Shown here: positions 1-7,992 of the stretch, one piece after another | Numbering within the stretch: position 1 is the first letter of the stretch | How the letters are laid out: each line of letters begins with the position of its first letter | Assembly: GCF_900091515.1 (NCBI RefSeq) | Contig: NZ_LT607410.1 | Location: 2,170,001 to 2,234,000, forward strand | Length of the DNA stretch: 64,000 nt | Direction: 5' to 3' | Source: Micromonospora purpureochromogenes | Lineage (GTDB): Bacteria; Actinomycetota; Actinomycetes; Mycobacteriales; Micromonosporaceae | Notes under the pieces: generated by a model | What the model saw: the letters and a program-made list of their open reading frames with translations, nothing else | What the model was told of the DNA's origin: nothing | Database searches by the model: none | Program-made: the position numbers and the translations under genes

Positions 1-1856
1 ATGACGGTGTCGGGTTGCCGGGTCGGGCTGGGGTCGGCGTGCAGGAGTGCCCGCAGGTGGGGCAGTTCCCGGGCCAGCAGCACCGTCTCGTCGCGGGACA
101 GGGCGTGCACGGGTTCGACAAGCACTCGGGTGTCCAGGCCGTTCGGGACGATGCGGCTGGTCAGCACCACCCTGGATAGACCGTCATGAGCGCTCATCGC
201 AGCGACCAGCCGTCCCCACCGCGGGTCGCGCCAGCCCCCGGCCTCGGTCAGCAGGGTCTCCAGGTTGTCGAACACCAGCAACAGACCGGTCTGTTCCAGC
301 ACCTCGGTGAGCCGGGGCAGGAACCGGTCGAACGCCTCCGGCGCTGCGACCGCGTCCAGCATCGTGAAGTCGAGGTGCTCCAGCTGGGCCTCCAGGGACC
401 ACGCCAGGCTGGTTAGCGCGGTCGGGAACTCATCGGAGCGTTCCGGGGCCTTCCAGAACGCCAACCCGCTGAACGCGTTCTGATGCCGGTAGGCCAACTC
501 CAACGCGCAGGCGGTCTTGCCCGCCCCGGCCATGCCGTGGAACAACACTGCGCTGCGCCCGCCGTCGGGGGCCAGTGCCCCGCTGCCCCGGGCCATCGCC
601 CCGACCCGCCCCACGAACCGGACCGGCTCGCTCGGAAATCCGGCCATCAGGGTGCGGGCGGGGTCGGCCACGACCGGCCCGGCCGGCGGAGTCAGCAACA
701 TCCCCGCGGCGGACGCCCCCAGCAGCACCGGGGTGGCGATCGACACCGCCGGCCGCGCCAGCGAAGCCTGTTCACCAGCGGCGGCGGGCACTGCTCGGCG
801 CACCGCGGCGTCGACCGGCAGGTCCCATTCGAACAGGCCCCGGTACAGCTCGTCGGCCAACGCCACTGCGAAGTCGTCGACCACCGGATAGCGCATCGCG
901 ATCACCGCGCACCCCAGTTGCTGGGCCACCTGCCGCGCCACCCCCATCACCGGGCGCAGCCCCGCGATCGCTGTCGACTCGGCGTCGGCCTGCTCCTGCG
1001 CCGCCTCGGCGGCCTCGTCCAAGCGCAGCCACCGCAGCGTCTCCGCGGTCGTCGCTGCGGCTGACTGGCACGCCGACATCACCGCCAGCTTCACCCGACC
1101 CCGTCCCGGGCGCAGCAAACCCAAGAGCTCCTCGGTGTTGACCTGGTCCTCCGATCCGTCCCGGTGCTCCAAGGCGATGACTCCAGCGCCGCCGTGGCCG
1201 GACAGGTGCAGCACGTCGGGACCACCCGCGGCGGTCATCCGCTGCGCCAGCACCTGTCGGGTCACCCCGTACTGCAACACCTCCAACTCCACCGCCCGGC
1301 CCCGCCGGGCAGCGAGCGTCCGCACCAACCGGGTCAACCCGTAGCGTTCCCGCCGCAACGCCAACGCCGTTGTCTGCGATGGCAGGCTAAACACCGCCAA
1401 CATCCGTAACCGACCACCCACCGGAGCCTTGCCCGCGCTGCCGGGGCCGATGTCGAAGACAAGGCTCACATCCCCCCGCCGGGCCAACGCGACCCCGTCG
1501 ACATGCGCCAGTTCCAACGGCCGCACCGCCAAGAACCCCAACCGATCCGGCACCACGACCCGCACCGTCACTGGTGAGGCGTCCACGATGGCCCGGCCGA
1601 TGGCCTCGCCCAGCACCACCCGGCCAATCCACGCCCCGAGCTGCTCGACCAGCTCCGCCTCCGAGGCCACCCGCCGATCCAGCTCGGCGTTCCACCGCAA
1701 ATGCCGGTACAGGTCGTCAAACGCCTCGACCTCCACCGAATCCGGCCGCAACACCACCGTATGGTCGGCCAGTACTGCCCCTGTGGCCTCATCGGTGAGC
1801 AGCCACCGCCACCGCCACCGATCCAGCACATCCACGGCCTCAAGCAGCAGACCCAT
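1..1856 (-). CDS. CHAT protease / P-loop NTPase (NLR-like) protein, C-terminus outside window
   Basis: Starts at an ATG (1854-1856) behind a GGGGAGG ribosome site (1863-1869) and runs off the left edge, so only about 618 residues are visible. Residues ~150-370 form a caspase-like CHAT domain. Its histidine motif HLSGHG (H221) and cysteine motif AVMSACQSA (C263) give the expected His/Cys dyad. Residues ~410-600 are a signalling NTPase with Walker A GMAGAGKT (441-448) and Walker B LLLVFDNLE (~525-533), as in NB-ARC/STAND ATPases. In this architecture the missing C-terminus is usually a TPR or other sensor. Family members are proteases held inactive until the sensor/NTPase part is triggered. A role in phage defence or self-recognition here is inference, helped by the element end at 2845-2875. 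Confidence 0.88.
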   Translation of the reverse strand, partial: MGLLLEAVDVLDRWRWRWLLTDEATGAVLADHTVVLRPDSVEVEAFDDLYRHLRWNAELDRRVASEAELVEQLGAWIGRVVLGEAIGRAIVDASPVTVRVVVPDRLGFLAVRPLELAHVDGVALARRGDVSLVFDIGPGSAGKAPVGGRLRMLAVFSLPSQTTALALRRERYGLTRLVRTLAARRGRAVELEVLQYGVTRQVLAQRMTAAGGPDVLHLSGHGGAGVIALEHRDGSEDQVNTEELLGLLRPGRGRVKLAVMSACQSAAATTAETLRWLRLDEAAEAAQEQADAESTAIAGLRPVMGVARQVAQQLGCAVIAMRYPVVDDFAVALADELYRGLFEWDLPVDAAVRRAVPAAAGEQASLARPAVSIATPVLLGASAAGMLLTPPAGPVVADPARTLMAGFPSEPVRFVGRVGAMARGSGALAPDGGRSAVLFHGMAGAGKTACALELAYRHQNAFSGLAFWKAPERSDEFPTALTSLAWSLEAQLEHLDFTMLDAVAAPEAFDRFLPRLTEVLEQTGLLLVFDNLETLLTEAGGWRDPRWGRLVAAMSAHDGLSRVVLTSRIVPNGLDTRVLVEPVHALSRDETVLLARELPHLRALLHADPSPTRQPDTV

Positions 1857-2067
1857 CGTGAACCTCCCCACCGTCAGTAGAGGATGGCCGATCAAGCCTG
1901 GGCAGGCCGCGAGGGGTAGGAAATCCGACAGTCCAACATCAGCGCCGCGGGATGGACCTCACAGGCGCCGATCAATGACGACCACCCGGCGACTTCTACC
2001 GAGCGATCCCACAAGGGGCGTGGTCCTTGATATCGGGGCGGTTTCGATACGGGGAGTATGAAGCGGC

Positions 2068-2089
2068 CCCGCCCACCCTTAGGGGCGGG
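2068..2089 (-). terminator. GC hairpin after the small minus-strand gene
   Basis: CCCGCCC (2068-2074) pairs with GGGCGGG (2083-2089) around an 8-base loop. It lies 30 bases past the stop codon at 2119-2121, in the right place for a terminator of that gene. No T-tract follows, which is common in actinobacteria. Confidence 0.4.
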
Positions 2090-2118
2090 CGCGGCGCTCC
2101 CTGTCCGGCTGGATGCGG

Positions 2119-2472
2119 TTACAGGCGGTTCTTCACCGTGGTCTTCGCGGTGCCGGCGTCCGTCGCGGTCGCCTCGCACGTCAGGCTCAATGCATAGGGC
2201 GTTTGGCCCAGCAGCGGCGTCGTCATCGTGTAGTTGACGGTGCCGTTCACCGCGTAACGGTTCTCGATCTCCCACGTCTCCTGCAGCTCGACCCCGGCCA
2301 CTGGCATTAGGACGTGTCCCTGGTGCTGCCCGCGGTATCCGAGCGCAGGTTTGCTTCCCGTTCAAGGGCAGTGTGGCATTTCCCGCTGGGCGGTCTCCTG
2401 ACTCAGGTCGTTGCTGTTGAGTACCCAGACGAGCACTACGACGGCGACAATCCCCGCAGCTCCATCGCACAC
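2119..2472 (-). pseudogene. Small membrane-anchored protein gene, probably frameshifted
   Basis: Two minus-strand frames look like halves of one gene. The first starts at GTG 2472 behind GGAGG (2484-2488). It encodes a short hydrophobic helix (GIVAVVVLVWVL) followed by SNDLSQETAQREM, and stops at 2362. The second, open from 2361 to 2119, carries a polar beta-rich segment (WEIENRYAVNGTVNYTM, then ALSLTCEATATDAG) typical of an exported domain. Joined, they would be a single-pass protein of about 115 residues with an outside domain. An internal ATG at 2307 could alternatively start a separate 62-residue peptide. I recognise no family. The hairpin at 2068-2089 fits its 3' end. That it is one broken gene is inference. 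Confidence 0.35.
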
Positions 2473-2483
2473 GATCTTTCTAG

Positions 2484-2840
2484 CCTCCAAGGGACCCGGA
2501 TGGGTTCTTCGCCATCCTGGCGCAGTGGACCGCCACCACCCTCGACCTTCTGCCGGAGTCGGCCCGCCTGGCCGCGAAGCTGCTGTGCGGGATCGAGGAC
2601 GACGACCGCTGGTCGTTCGTGGCTCGCGTCGAGATGCATCCCGACTTTGAGATCGTGCGCACGGACGCTGATCACCAGGCTGATCGTGTGATCTTGCACG
2701 TAGTCGCGCGGCAGCCGACATTGTCCTGGTCGGGTGGCGATTACGCGGAGGTGCGCTGGGTGCGGGTGAGGCTTTACGAGCCGCTCGGCGACCGGCAGGT
2801 GCTGGATGCTGTGAGCGGCAGCCCTGTGTCACGAGGCTGA
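2484..2840 (+). pseudogene. Remnant resembling part of a CHAT/NTPase-associated protein
   Basis: From just after a TAG (2481-2483) to a TGA at 2838-2840 this frame has no ATG or GTG before 2619, yet its composition is protein-like. It reads DPDGFFAILAQWTATTLDL, then LPESARLAAKLLCGIEDDDR, then a strand-rich tail. The second segment resembles helices in the C-terminal part of actinobacterial CHAT/NB-ARC proteins, which often have a Leu-Pro-x-x-Ala-Arg stretch ending in an acidic Glu/Asp-Arg cluster. That comparison is from memory and weak. I read it as a 5'-truncated gene piece left at the end of an integrated element, five bases before the tRNA scar. It could also be an unrelated small gene with a non-standard start. 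Confidence 0.35.
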
Positions 2841-2844
2841 TCCC

Positions 2845-2875
2845 TCGGTCGCGGGTTCGAGTCCCGCCTGCCCCA
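2845..2875 (+). other. tRNA 3'-end fragment, probable attachment-site scar
   Basis: A perfect T-arm (stem GCGGG 2851-2855, loop TTCGAGT, stem CCCGC 2863-2867) is followed by an acceptor strand CTGCCCC (2868-2874) and discriminator A. The matching 5' acceptor strand GGGGCAG, a D-arm and a proper anticodon arm are absent upstream, so this is not a whole tRNA gene. A repeated tRNA 3' end is the usual distal att copy made by tyrosine integrases. With this orientation the element would lie to the left, and the intact tRNA beyond the window's left edge. Confidence 0.7.
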
Positions 2876-2995
2876 ACACGAGATTTGATCTAGCGTCTGA
2901 CCTGCAAAATTGCGGTTCGGGTAAGCGGTCCGCGGTAGTCAAGAGTTGGCAGTGCGCGAACCGCATGGCCCCGAGCTGGACGCGTGGAATCTTGC

Positions 2996-3030
2996 GGTCG
3001 GCGGTCGGCGGTCGGCGGTCGCCGGTCGGC
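2996..3030 (+). repeat. Five tandem 7-bp units (GGTCGGC)
   Basis: Units start at 2996, 3003, 3010, 3017 and 3024. Four are exactly GGTCGGC and the fourth is GGTCGCC. The tract lies in non-coding DNA just outside the tRNA scar and is a plausible slipped-strand site. Confidence 0.8.
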
Positions 3031-3114
3031 TGGTGCCTGTGCCGGCGGAGAACGGGCGTCCGATTCGGACGCACGAGGGGATGCCTTGCCGACAGGATCG
3101 GTGCACCCTGAGTC

Positions 3115-3375
3115 TCATACCGGCTTAACCATGACAGGGCCCGCCGGGCTGCCCGCGTCGGCAGGTCCCGCGCCGTGGTGCCGCTGGTCTTGATGAGCGT
3201 CGGTACGGTCTGGTCGTCCCCCGGCGGTGAGCCCACGCGGCTTGATCACGGACCATGAGAGGGTGACGGTCAGCAGCACATCGCCGGCGGCGTGCACGGA
3301 CGGTGGCGGACTGCGCGACATGGCAGGGTGGGCGGCGGCACGGGCCAGGTCCGCGAGCTGGGTGAGGATCTGCAT
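3115..3375 (-). CDS. Small hypothetical protein (86 aa), doubtful
   Basis: An ATG at 3375 opens an 86-residue frame whose first third is helical and protein-like (MQILTQLADLARAAAHPAM). The middle and end become low-complexity and rich in Pro, Gly and Asp. The same frame stays open upstream past 3400 with sensible composition (IANPTERPDFAALAY) but offers no start codon there, so the 5' end may have been lost. It sits immediately downstream of the SMC-like remnant on the same strand. It could be a broken second gene of that locus or a chance frame. No family recognised. Confidence 0.25.
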   Translation of the reverse strand: MQILTQLADLARAAAHPAMSRSPPPSVHAAGDVLLTVTLSWSVIKPRGLTAGGRPDRTDAHQDQRHHGAGPADAGSPAGPVMVKPV

Positions 3376-3422
3376 GTAGGCGAGGGCGGCGAAGTCCGGC
3401 CTCTCGGTCGGATTCGCGATCT

Positions 3423-5075
3423 CTACATCAGCTCTCTGCCCTCCAGTAGAGCTTCTGCGGTCAGCTCTACCCGGCTGCCCAGCCGATCCACTCCGAACAT
3501 TCTTGTGGGGCGGTTCAGTGCCTCGGACTTGGACGGGTAGTGGAAGTAGAGGACTTGTCCGCAGTGCGGGCTTGCCTCGGACATGATCGCATCCTGGCAG
3601 GTGGCCAGGATCGTTATCCGGTGCTCACGAGCCACCTCGGCGATGGCATCGAGCACTTCACGACGATGTTCGGCGCCCAGCGAGTCAGCAAGCTCGTCGA
3701 GTATCAGTACCCGACCCTCGGGACTTGGTGCCGCGAGCAGCGCAGCCAGAACGAGGTGGATCGAAAAGAGTTTCTCCTGCGCTGTATTGGTGACGTTGTC
3801 GTAGGCCAGCATAGGGCCCTCTGGGTTCCGTCGCCATCGCGGTACGACCTGGCACACCCATTTCTTATCGGGCGTGTCGGGCGGGAGGAGCGTGTAATCG
3901 AGCTTTGCGCCGAGACCGCCGGAGTTGCGATTGAGATCATTGAGCGCGTTGCTGATCCGATCCAGGGCGGAGGAGGCGCGCTGTTTAATCGCCTCTTGCG
4001 TCATAATGAGTGCTTGTTCGAGTTCGCGGCATTTTTCGCTGACGAACTCGGTGGTCTCCCGCCGTGTTTTGCGGGCGTGGTTTACCTCTTCGTGGGCAGA
4101 AGAGTCGCGCTCTGCTGAGTCGTCGAGCCACTCCATGATGCTGGCAAGTGTGGACGCGAACTGCTCGGCGGAGGCGGAGCCTAAACTCTCGCGGCTTGCG
4201 GCGTAATTGCTCGCGGCTTCAGCAACATCGGACGGTGGAGGCGCGCTGCTGTCTGGATAGACTTTAAAGTTTGCGATGGCTTCGACGAGTTTATCGTGAG
4301 CGCCTTGTTGGAGCGCTGCGTAGGTGCGGCGCTCGACGTTCGGGTTTTCGTGGCTCGCCATCGGAGCGTTGGCCTCGTCGACGAGTTGGTCGTAGTCGTC
4401 GTCGATGTTGAGCGCTGGCCACCCCAGTTGCCGCAGCGCGGCGCCAACGCCGCGTGCCCATGCGGAAAGAATGGCGTCCTCCGGCCGGCTGGCGGCTTTG
4501 TGTCTGTCAATCTCCGCCGTCAGCGAGCGAAGCTCTGCCTCCACGGCCACCAGTTTTGCGTTGGCCTCGTTGAGCAGTTGAGTTCGTTGTGCCAATGCCG
4601 TCTCGACCGCGCGCTGGTCGGCGTCTGCGTCGTCAACGGCCTTAGACAGCGGTGGCATGATTTTTTGCCGGTGGGTGGTCAGGTGCTGTTGGAGTTCTTC
4701 CTGCTGTCGCGTCAGCGATGCGCATTTTTCGGCAGCCTGCGCGCGTGTCGCGTTCGCCACCGCTGCGAACCAGGGCGATCGCTGCCTCCCGCGCCCTGGA
4801 TAGGCCGAAGTAGTCGACGATCGTGGTCCAGCTTCGAGCGCGAATATCAACTCCCGCGAGTCTAGCGTGGCTGGTGGCTTGTAAGCGTTTGTGGGGCCTT
4901 CCGCAATGAGATCGACGACCTCGATGTTGAGCTGACCGCGTCGGTTGCGGGGGACACGTCCCTGCCCCTCGCGGCGAACAGGCACCGTGACCGCGATGAC
5001 TCCGTCGGGTAGGCCGCCGATCGGTGCACGCTCGCGCCCTTCACGTTCACTGAACAGAAGTTGCACTCGTCCCAC
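3423..5075 (-). pseudogene. SMC/RecN-like coiled-coil ATPase lacking its Walker A region
   Basis: The 550-residue frame ends like an SMC/RecN/DndD-type ATPase. An ABC-signature-like helix (NTAQEKLFSIHLVLAALL) is followed by a Walker B-like strand RVLILDELADSLG and a switch segment HRITILATCQDAIM, with a coiled-coil middle (Gln/Glu/Ala-rich, residues ~100-400). The N-terminal half of such an ATPase, with Walker A, is missing, and nothing upstream of 5075 supplies it in any frame. Near 4760-4835 a shifted frame reads WTTIVDYFGLSRAREAAIAL, which looks more protein-like than the main frame there, so a compensated frameshift is possible. The region is visibly less GC-rich than the core genes. I read it as a 5'-truncated, decaying gene, possibly from a DNA-processing or defence locus. 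Confidence 0.55.
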
Positions 5076-5810
5076 CTAGCACCGTGCGGCATCCAGCCGA
5101 CAAGACGTTGATGGGCCGACATTTACGAATCTGCCCAGACCAGAGATTCTAAGCCGGAAGAGCGTGCAATCTCGGGCACGCAATCGCCCCCTACCCCCCC
5201 TCCAAGCCCGGTCCGTGCTGCTGAGAGCCCCGGCGCGAATCGGTTACGGCTTGGGTGTGTCCGGTATGCGACAGAGCCCGTATCTCCAACTCGAAGTGCC
5301 TCTCGCGGCACACGTTCGCCGACGGTCCGCCCTGACGAAGGGCGCGCCAGGCAAGCGACACGTTTGCCACCAGCGCGGGGACAGCACCTGTCAATCAGGT
5401 GCATATCGCATCAGCTTGCGGGCGTTGGATCGGGTGCATTAAGCCATGCGTGTTCGGCCGCTGTGATGTGGGCTACCGGGTCTCCGGGCCCAGCCTCGGC
5501 GGGAAGGCCGGGCCGTTCCACCGGTGAGTGTTGTCACGGGGATGGCGTCGACACCCGTGCGTGCGGCGGTGTCAGGTCATCCGTCTGCGGACGGCGGGAA
5601 CCACTACGAGGGCCCCTGAGCTGCGGGTATGGGGTTCGGGTTGTGCCACATGCGCTCCATACTGGTCAGCAGTAAGCGGCCCGAGTGATCATCAGCTGGG
5701 CCGTTGATTCGTTTCCGGCCTGTTTCTCACAGGCGCGGTGCAACTGGCGGGCCTGGTGCGCCCGCTGCGGCCGCGTGCATGCCTTCAGCGGCCACCACAC
5801 CGGCACGCGT
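5076..5810. other. 735 bases without a convincing gene
   Basis: Only short, arginine- and serine-rich shadow frames are open here. I see no ribosome site paired with protein-like sequence, no hairpin and no repeat. It probably marks DNA lost from the 5' side of the SMC-like remnant. Confidence 0.6.
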
Positions 5811-6386
5811 TCACACCGGCGCGAGCAAGGTGTCGAATACCGAGAAGAAGGCGTCGAAGGCGGCGGGGGAGCGGTCGGTGCGCGCCCGGATGAGCGTGCC
5901 TTCCCAGGCGTTGACGAGGAAGCCGGCGGTGACCTCGGGGTCGACGTCGGTGCGGACCGTACCGGCACGCTGCGCCTCGACCAGGGTTGTCGCGATGAGG
6001 CCGGCCCACTTGTCGAGGCTGTGCCGGACGGCGTCCCGGATGGCGTCCCGGTGATCGACGATCTCGGTGCCGAAGTTCCCGTACAGGCAGCCGCGGTGGT
6101 ACTCGTACCGGACGACCTCGTCGCGCAGGAACTCGAAGTGTGACCGGAGCCGCTGCACCGGCGGGACCGAGCTGTCGGTGAGGTCCTCAAGCCGGCGTCC
6201 GTCGCCGTACCGATCGAGCGCGACGATGGCGAGTGCTTCCTTGCTGTCGAAGTGGTTGTAGAACGACCCCTTCGGTACGCCGGCCGCCTGAGTGATGTCG
6301 TTGACGCCGGCGGCGTTGTACCCGCGGGCGTGGAACCGGTCGAGCGCGGCCGTGACGATCTCTTCGCGCGTGCTCTTCCTGGCCAA
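5811..6386 (-). CDS. TetR/AcrR-family transcriptional repressor
   Basis: A 191-residue regulator. The N-terminal helix-turn-helix is clear: REEIVTAALDRFHARGYNAA, then VNDITQAAGVPKGSFYNHFD, as in TetR/AcrR proteins of the NemR-like branch. An all-alpha ligand domain follows, with YEYHRGCLYGNFGTEI near residue 100. I chose the TTG at 6384-6386 because CACCTCC (6394-6400, GGAGGTG on the coding strand) sits at proper spacing. Longer starts would translate through the operator. It faces a frameshifted gene across a region holding two copies of an 18-base operator, so it very likely represses both itself and that gene. The inducer is unknown. Confidence 0.9.
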   Translation of the reverse strand: MARKSTREEIVTAALDRFHARGYNAAGVNDITQAAGVPKGSFYNHFDSKEALAIVALDRYGDGRRLEDLTDSSVPPVQRLRSHFEFLRDEVVRYEYHRGCLYGNFGTEIVDHRDAIRDAVRHSLDKWAGLIATTLVEAQRAGTVRTDVDPEVTAGFLVNAWEGTLIRARTDRSPAAFDAFFSVFDTLLAPV

Positions 6387-6407
6387 GTCGGACCACCTCC
6401 CGGTGCA

Positions 6408-6492
6408 AATATGACCGGTCGTCTTGGCGGGATCAAGTGCACGTTGCTGTGATCCAGCGCTCGTTGCCACTTCTAAGACGACCGGTCATATT
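6408..6492. promoter_or_regulatory. Paired 18-base inverted operators between tetR and its divergent neighbour
   Basis: AATATGACCGGTCGTCTT (6408-6425) is repeated as its exact reverse complement at 6475-6492. Each copy has the palindromic core GACCGGTC. One copy flanks the TetR start and the other faces the divergent gene, which is the layout expected for autoregulation plus target repression. Confidence 0.75.
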
Positions 6493-6576
6493 CAACCGGT
6501 AGCCGGGTAAGCAGCCCCTGGTCAACCGGTGTCTACCCCGGGACGACGCATCCACCTCACCGAGGAGAAGTTGATC

Positions 6577-7297
6577 GTGCGCGACCTTGTGAACGCCATC
6601 ATCGAGGCCCACGGCGGCCTCGACCGCTATCAGCAGTTCAGCTCGGCCACGGCCCACTTCCGCTCGGGCGGCGCGCTGTGGGCCATCAAGGGCCACGAGG
6701 GGATTTTCAACCCGGCTGCCGTACGGGTCGACCTGCGCCGAGAGCACGCCAGTCACTACCCCTTCAAGGCGCCTGATCTGCACACCTCGTTCACTGCTCA
6801 GCGAGTGGCCGTGGAGAGCGACACCGGCGAGGTGAAGGCCGAGCGCCTCAACCCCCGCGCCTCCTTCGCCGGCCACGTCCTCGAAACCCCCTGGGACGAC
6901 CTGGACGTCGCCTACTTTCGCCGGCTACGCCATGTGGACGTACCTGACGTCCCCGTTCACCTTCGCGAGGCCCGACTTCCGTACCGACGAGCTGTCTCCG
7001 GTGACGGAGGAGGGGGAGACCTGGAACCGTCTCAAGGTCACGTTCCCCGATGACATCGCCACCCACTCCCGGCAGCAGACGTTCTACTTCGGCCAGGACG
7101 GGCTGCTGCGCAGGCACGACTACACGGCCGAGGTCCTGAATGCCGGACCGGCCGCGCACTACTGCTCTGACCACAAGGAGTTCGGCGGCATCATGGTCCC
7201 GACCCGGCGGCGCGTCTACCCACTGGCTGAAGACGGAACAGTGGTGCGCGACATCGAGCTGGTCACCATCGACATCGATGATGTCGTGTTCGCCTGA
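6577..7297 (+). pseudogene. Conserved hypothetical protein paired with TetR, interrupted by a +1 frameshift
   Basis: The frame opened by GTG 6577 (GAGGAG at 6562-6567, 9-base spacing) reads DLVNAIIEAHGGLDRYQQF and continues sensibly to DDLDVAYF near 6918. It then turns into nonsense and stops at 7053. The frame that is open from there to 7297 continues exactly the same protein: AGYAMWTYLTSPFTFARPDF, then HSRQQTFYFGQDGLLRRHDY. Removing one T from the run at 6916-6918 (CTACTTTCGCC to CTACTTCGCC) restores about 240 residues. The rebuilt protein resembles a family of uncharacterised proteins often divergent from TetR regulators in actinobacteria. Its YFGQDGLLRRHDY stretch suggests a lipid-binding, LolA-like sheet, which is inference. 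It may be a real pseudogene or a sequencing slip. Confidence 0.75.
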
Positions 7298-7314
7298 CGC
7301 CAGACAGCCGCTGA

Positions 7315-7351
7315 TGTCCCCCCCTGCGCGCGTTCTCGGTCAGGGGGGACA
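7315..7351 (+). terminator. Hairpin after the frameshifted gene
   Basis: TGTCCCCCCCTG (7315-7326) pairs with CAGGGGGGACA (7341-7351) with one bulged C and a 14-base loop, 18 bases after the stop at 7297. Confidence 0.6.
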
Positions 7352-7416
7352 CCGGGTTCGACGCGCCCGTCGGAGGGCAGTGCGAGGCCGAGCGCTCGTC
7401 GCATTCGGCTAGGAGA

Positions 7417-7626
7417 TCAGCGCCGCCGGTACCTGGTGGCGTCGGTCAACGCGCTCAACCGGTAGCGCAGCACCCGGGCTTGCCCGATCGACAACACCAC
7501 CCGGTGAGCGGTGGTGGGCACTGTCGCCGTCAACGCCACGACCGGTTCGGCCGCCGGGTGGGTCGTCTGCACCAGCCCCACGGTGAGGATCGACGCCTCG
7601 GGCCGGTTGGTGTCGACATCAGTCAC
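7417..7626 (-). CDS. Small hypothetical protein (69 aa)
   Basis: I start it at GTG 7626, giving a protein beginning VTDVDTNRPEASILTVGLVQ and ending in a basic tail (RYRLSALTDATRYRRR). A TTG at 7698 would add 24 residues but overlap the neighbouring gene. Composition is balanced and strand-rich, with two hydrophobic stretches too short for membrane spans. No ribosome site stands out. It is divergent from a small helix-turn-helix gene, so the two may be partners. I do not recognise the family. Confidence 0.4.
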   Translation of the reverse strand: MTDVDTNRPEASILTVGLVQTTHPAAEPVVALTATVPTTAHRVVLSIGQARVLRYRLSALTDATRYRRR

Positions 7627-7640
7627 CCGCGACCGGGCTA

Positions 7641-7958
7641 TTGGCCAATCGGCAACCCCGATACGTTGGCCTATCTCGATGCCAGCAGAGGTGGCCAAGT
7701 GGATCTCGACCGAGCTATGCGAGCACTGAGGGTCGCCGAAAAGGCGCTACGCAGGCGGAGGAACGCGCCGCGCAGGCCGCCCGGCAGATCAAGGCCGACG
7801 CCCGCGCCCGGGTTGAACAGGCCCGGGCCGAGCTGCACCGCGCGATGGTGGCGGAGTATCGAGCCGGCATGCGGCAGGTGGATCTGGTCAAGCGAACGGG
7901 CTACTCCCGCGAACGGGTTCGGCAGATCCTGCGGGCCGGCGGCATCGAAGCGGACTGA
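7641..7958 (+). CDS. Small helix-turn-helix DNA-binding protein, 5' end uncertain
   Basis: The C-terminal 60 residues are convincing: an alpha-helical stretch (QIKADARARVEQARAELHRA) then a helix-turn-helix, MRQVDLVKRTGYSRERVRQI, close to sigma-region-4-like or TrfB-like folds seen in small actinobacterial proteins. The beginning is unclear. In frame, the only start is ATG 7641, but its first ~35 residues look random. A neighbouring frame from ATG 7717 reads MRALRVAEKALRR and would join smoothly to the good part if one base were missing near 7750-7760. So either the start is wrong or the gene has a frameshift. It probably regulates a neighbour. Confidence 0.55.
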   Translation: MANRQPRYVGLSRCQQRWPSGSRPSYASTEGRRKGATQAEERAAQAARQIKADARARVEQARAELHRAMVAEYRAGMRQVDLVKRTGYSRERVRQILRAGGIEAD

Positions 7959-7992
7959 TCGTCAGGACCGACTGCGGATACCCTGGTCAGCC

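Noticed and set aside
2790..2875. A complete tRNA gene
   Set aside because: No 5' acceptor strand, D-arm or 7-base anticodon loop can be built upstream of the T-arm.
2829..3236. A minus-strand frame ending GQAGLEPATEGSAS
   Set aside because: This ending is the known false translation of the antisense of a tRNA T-arm; it helped locate the tRNA scar instead.
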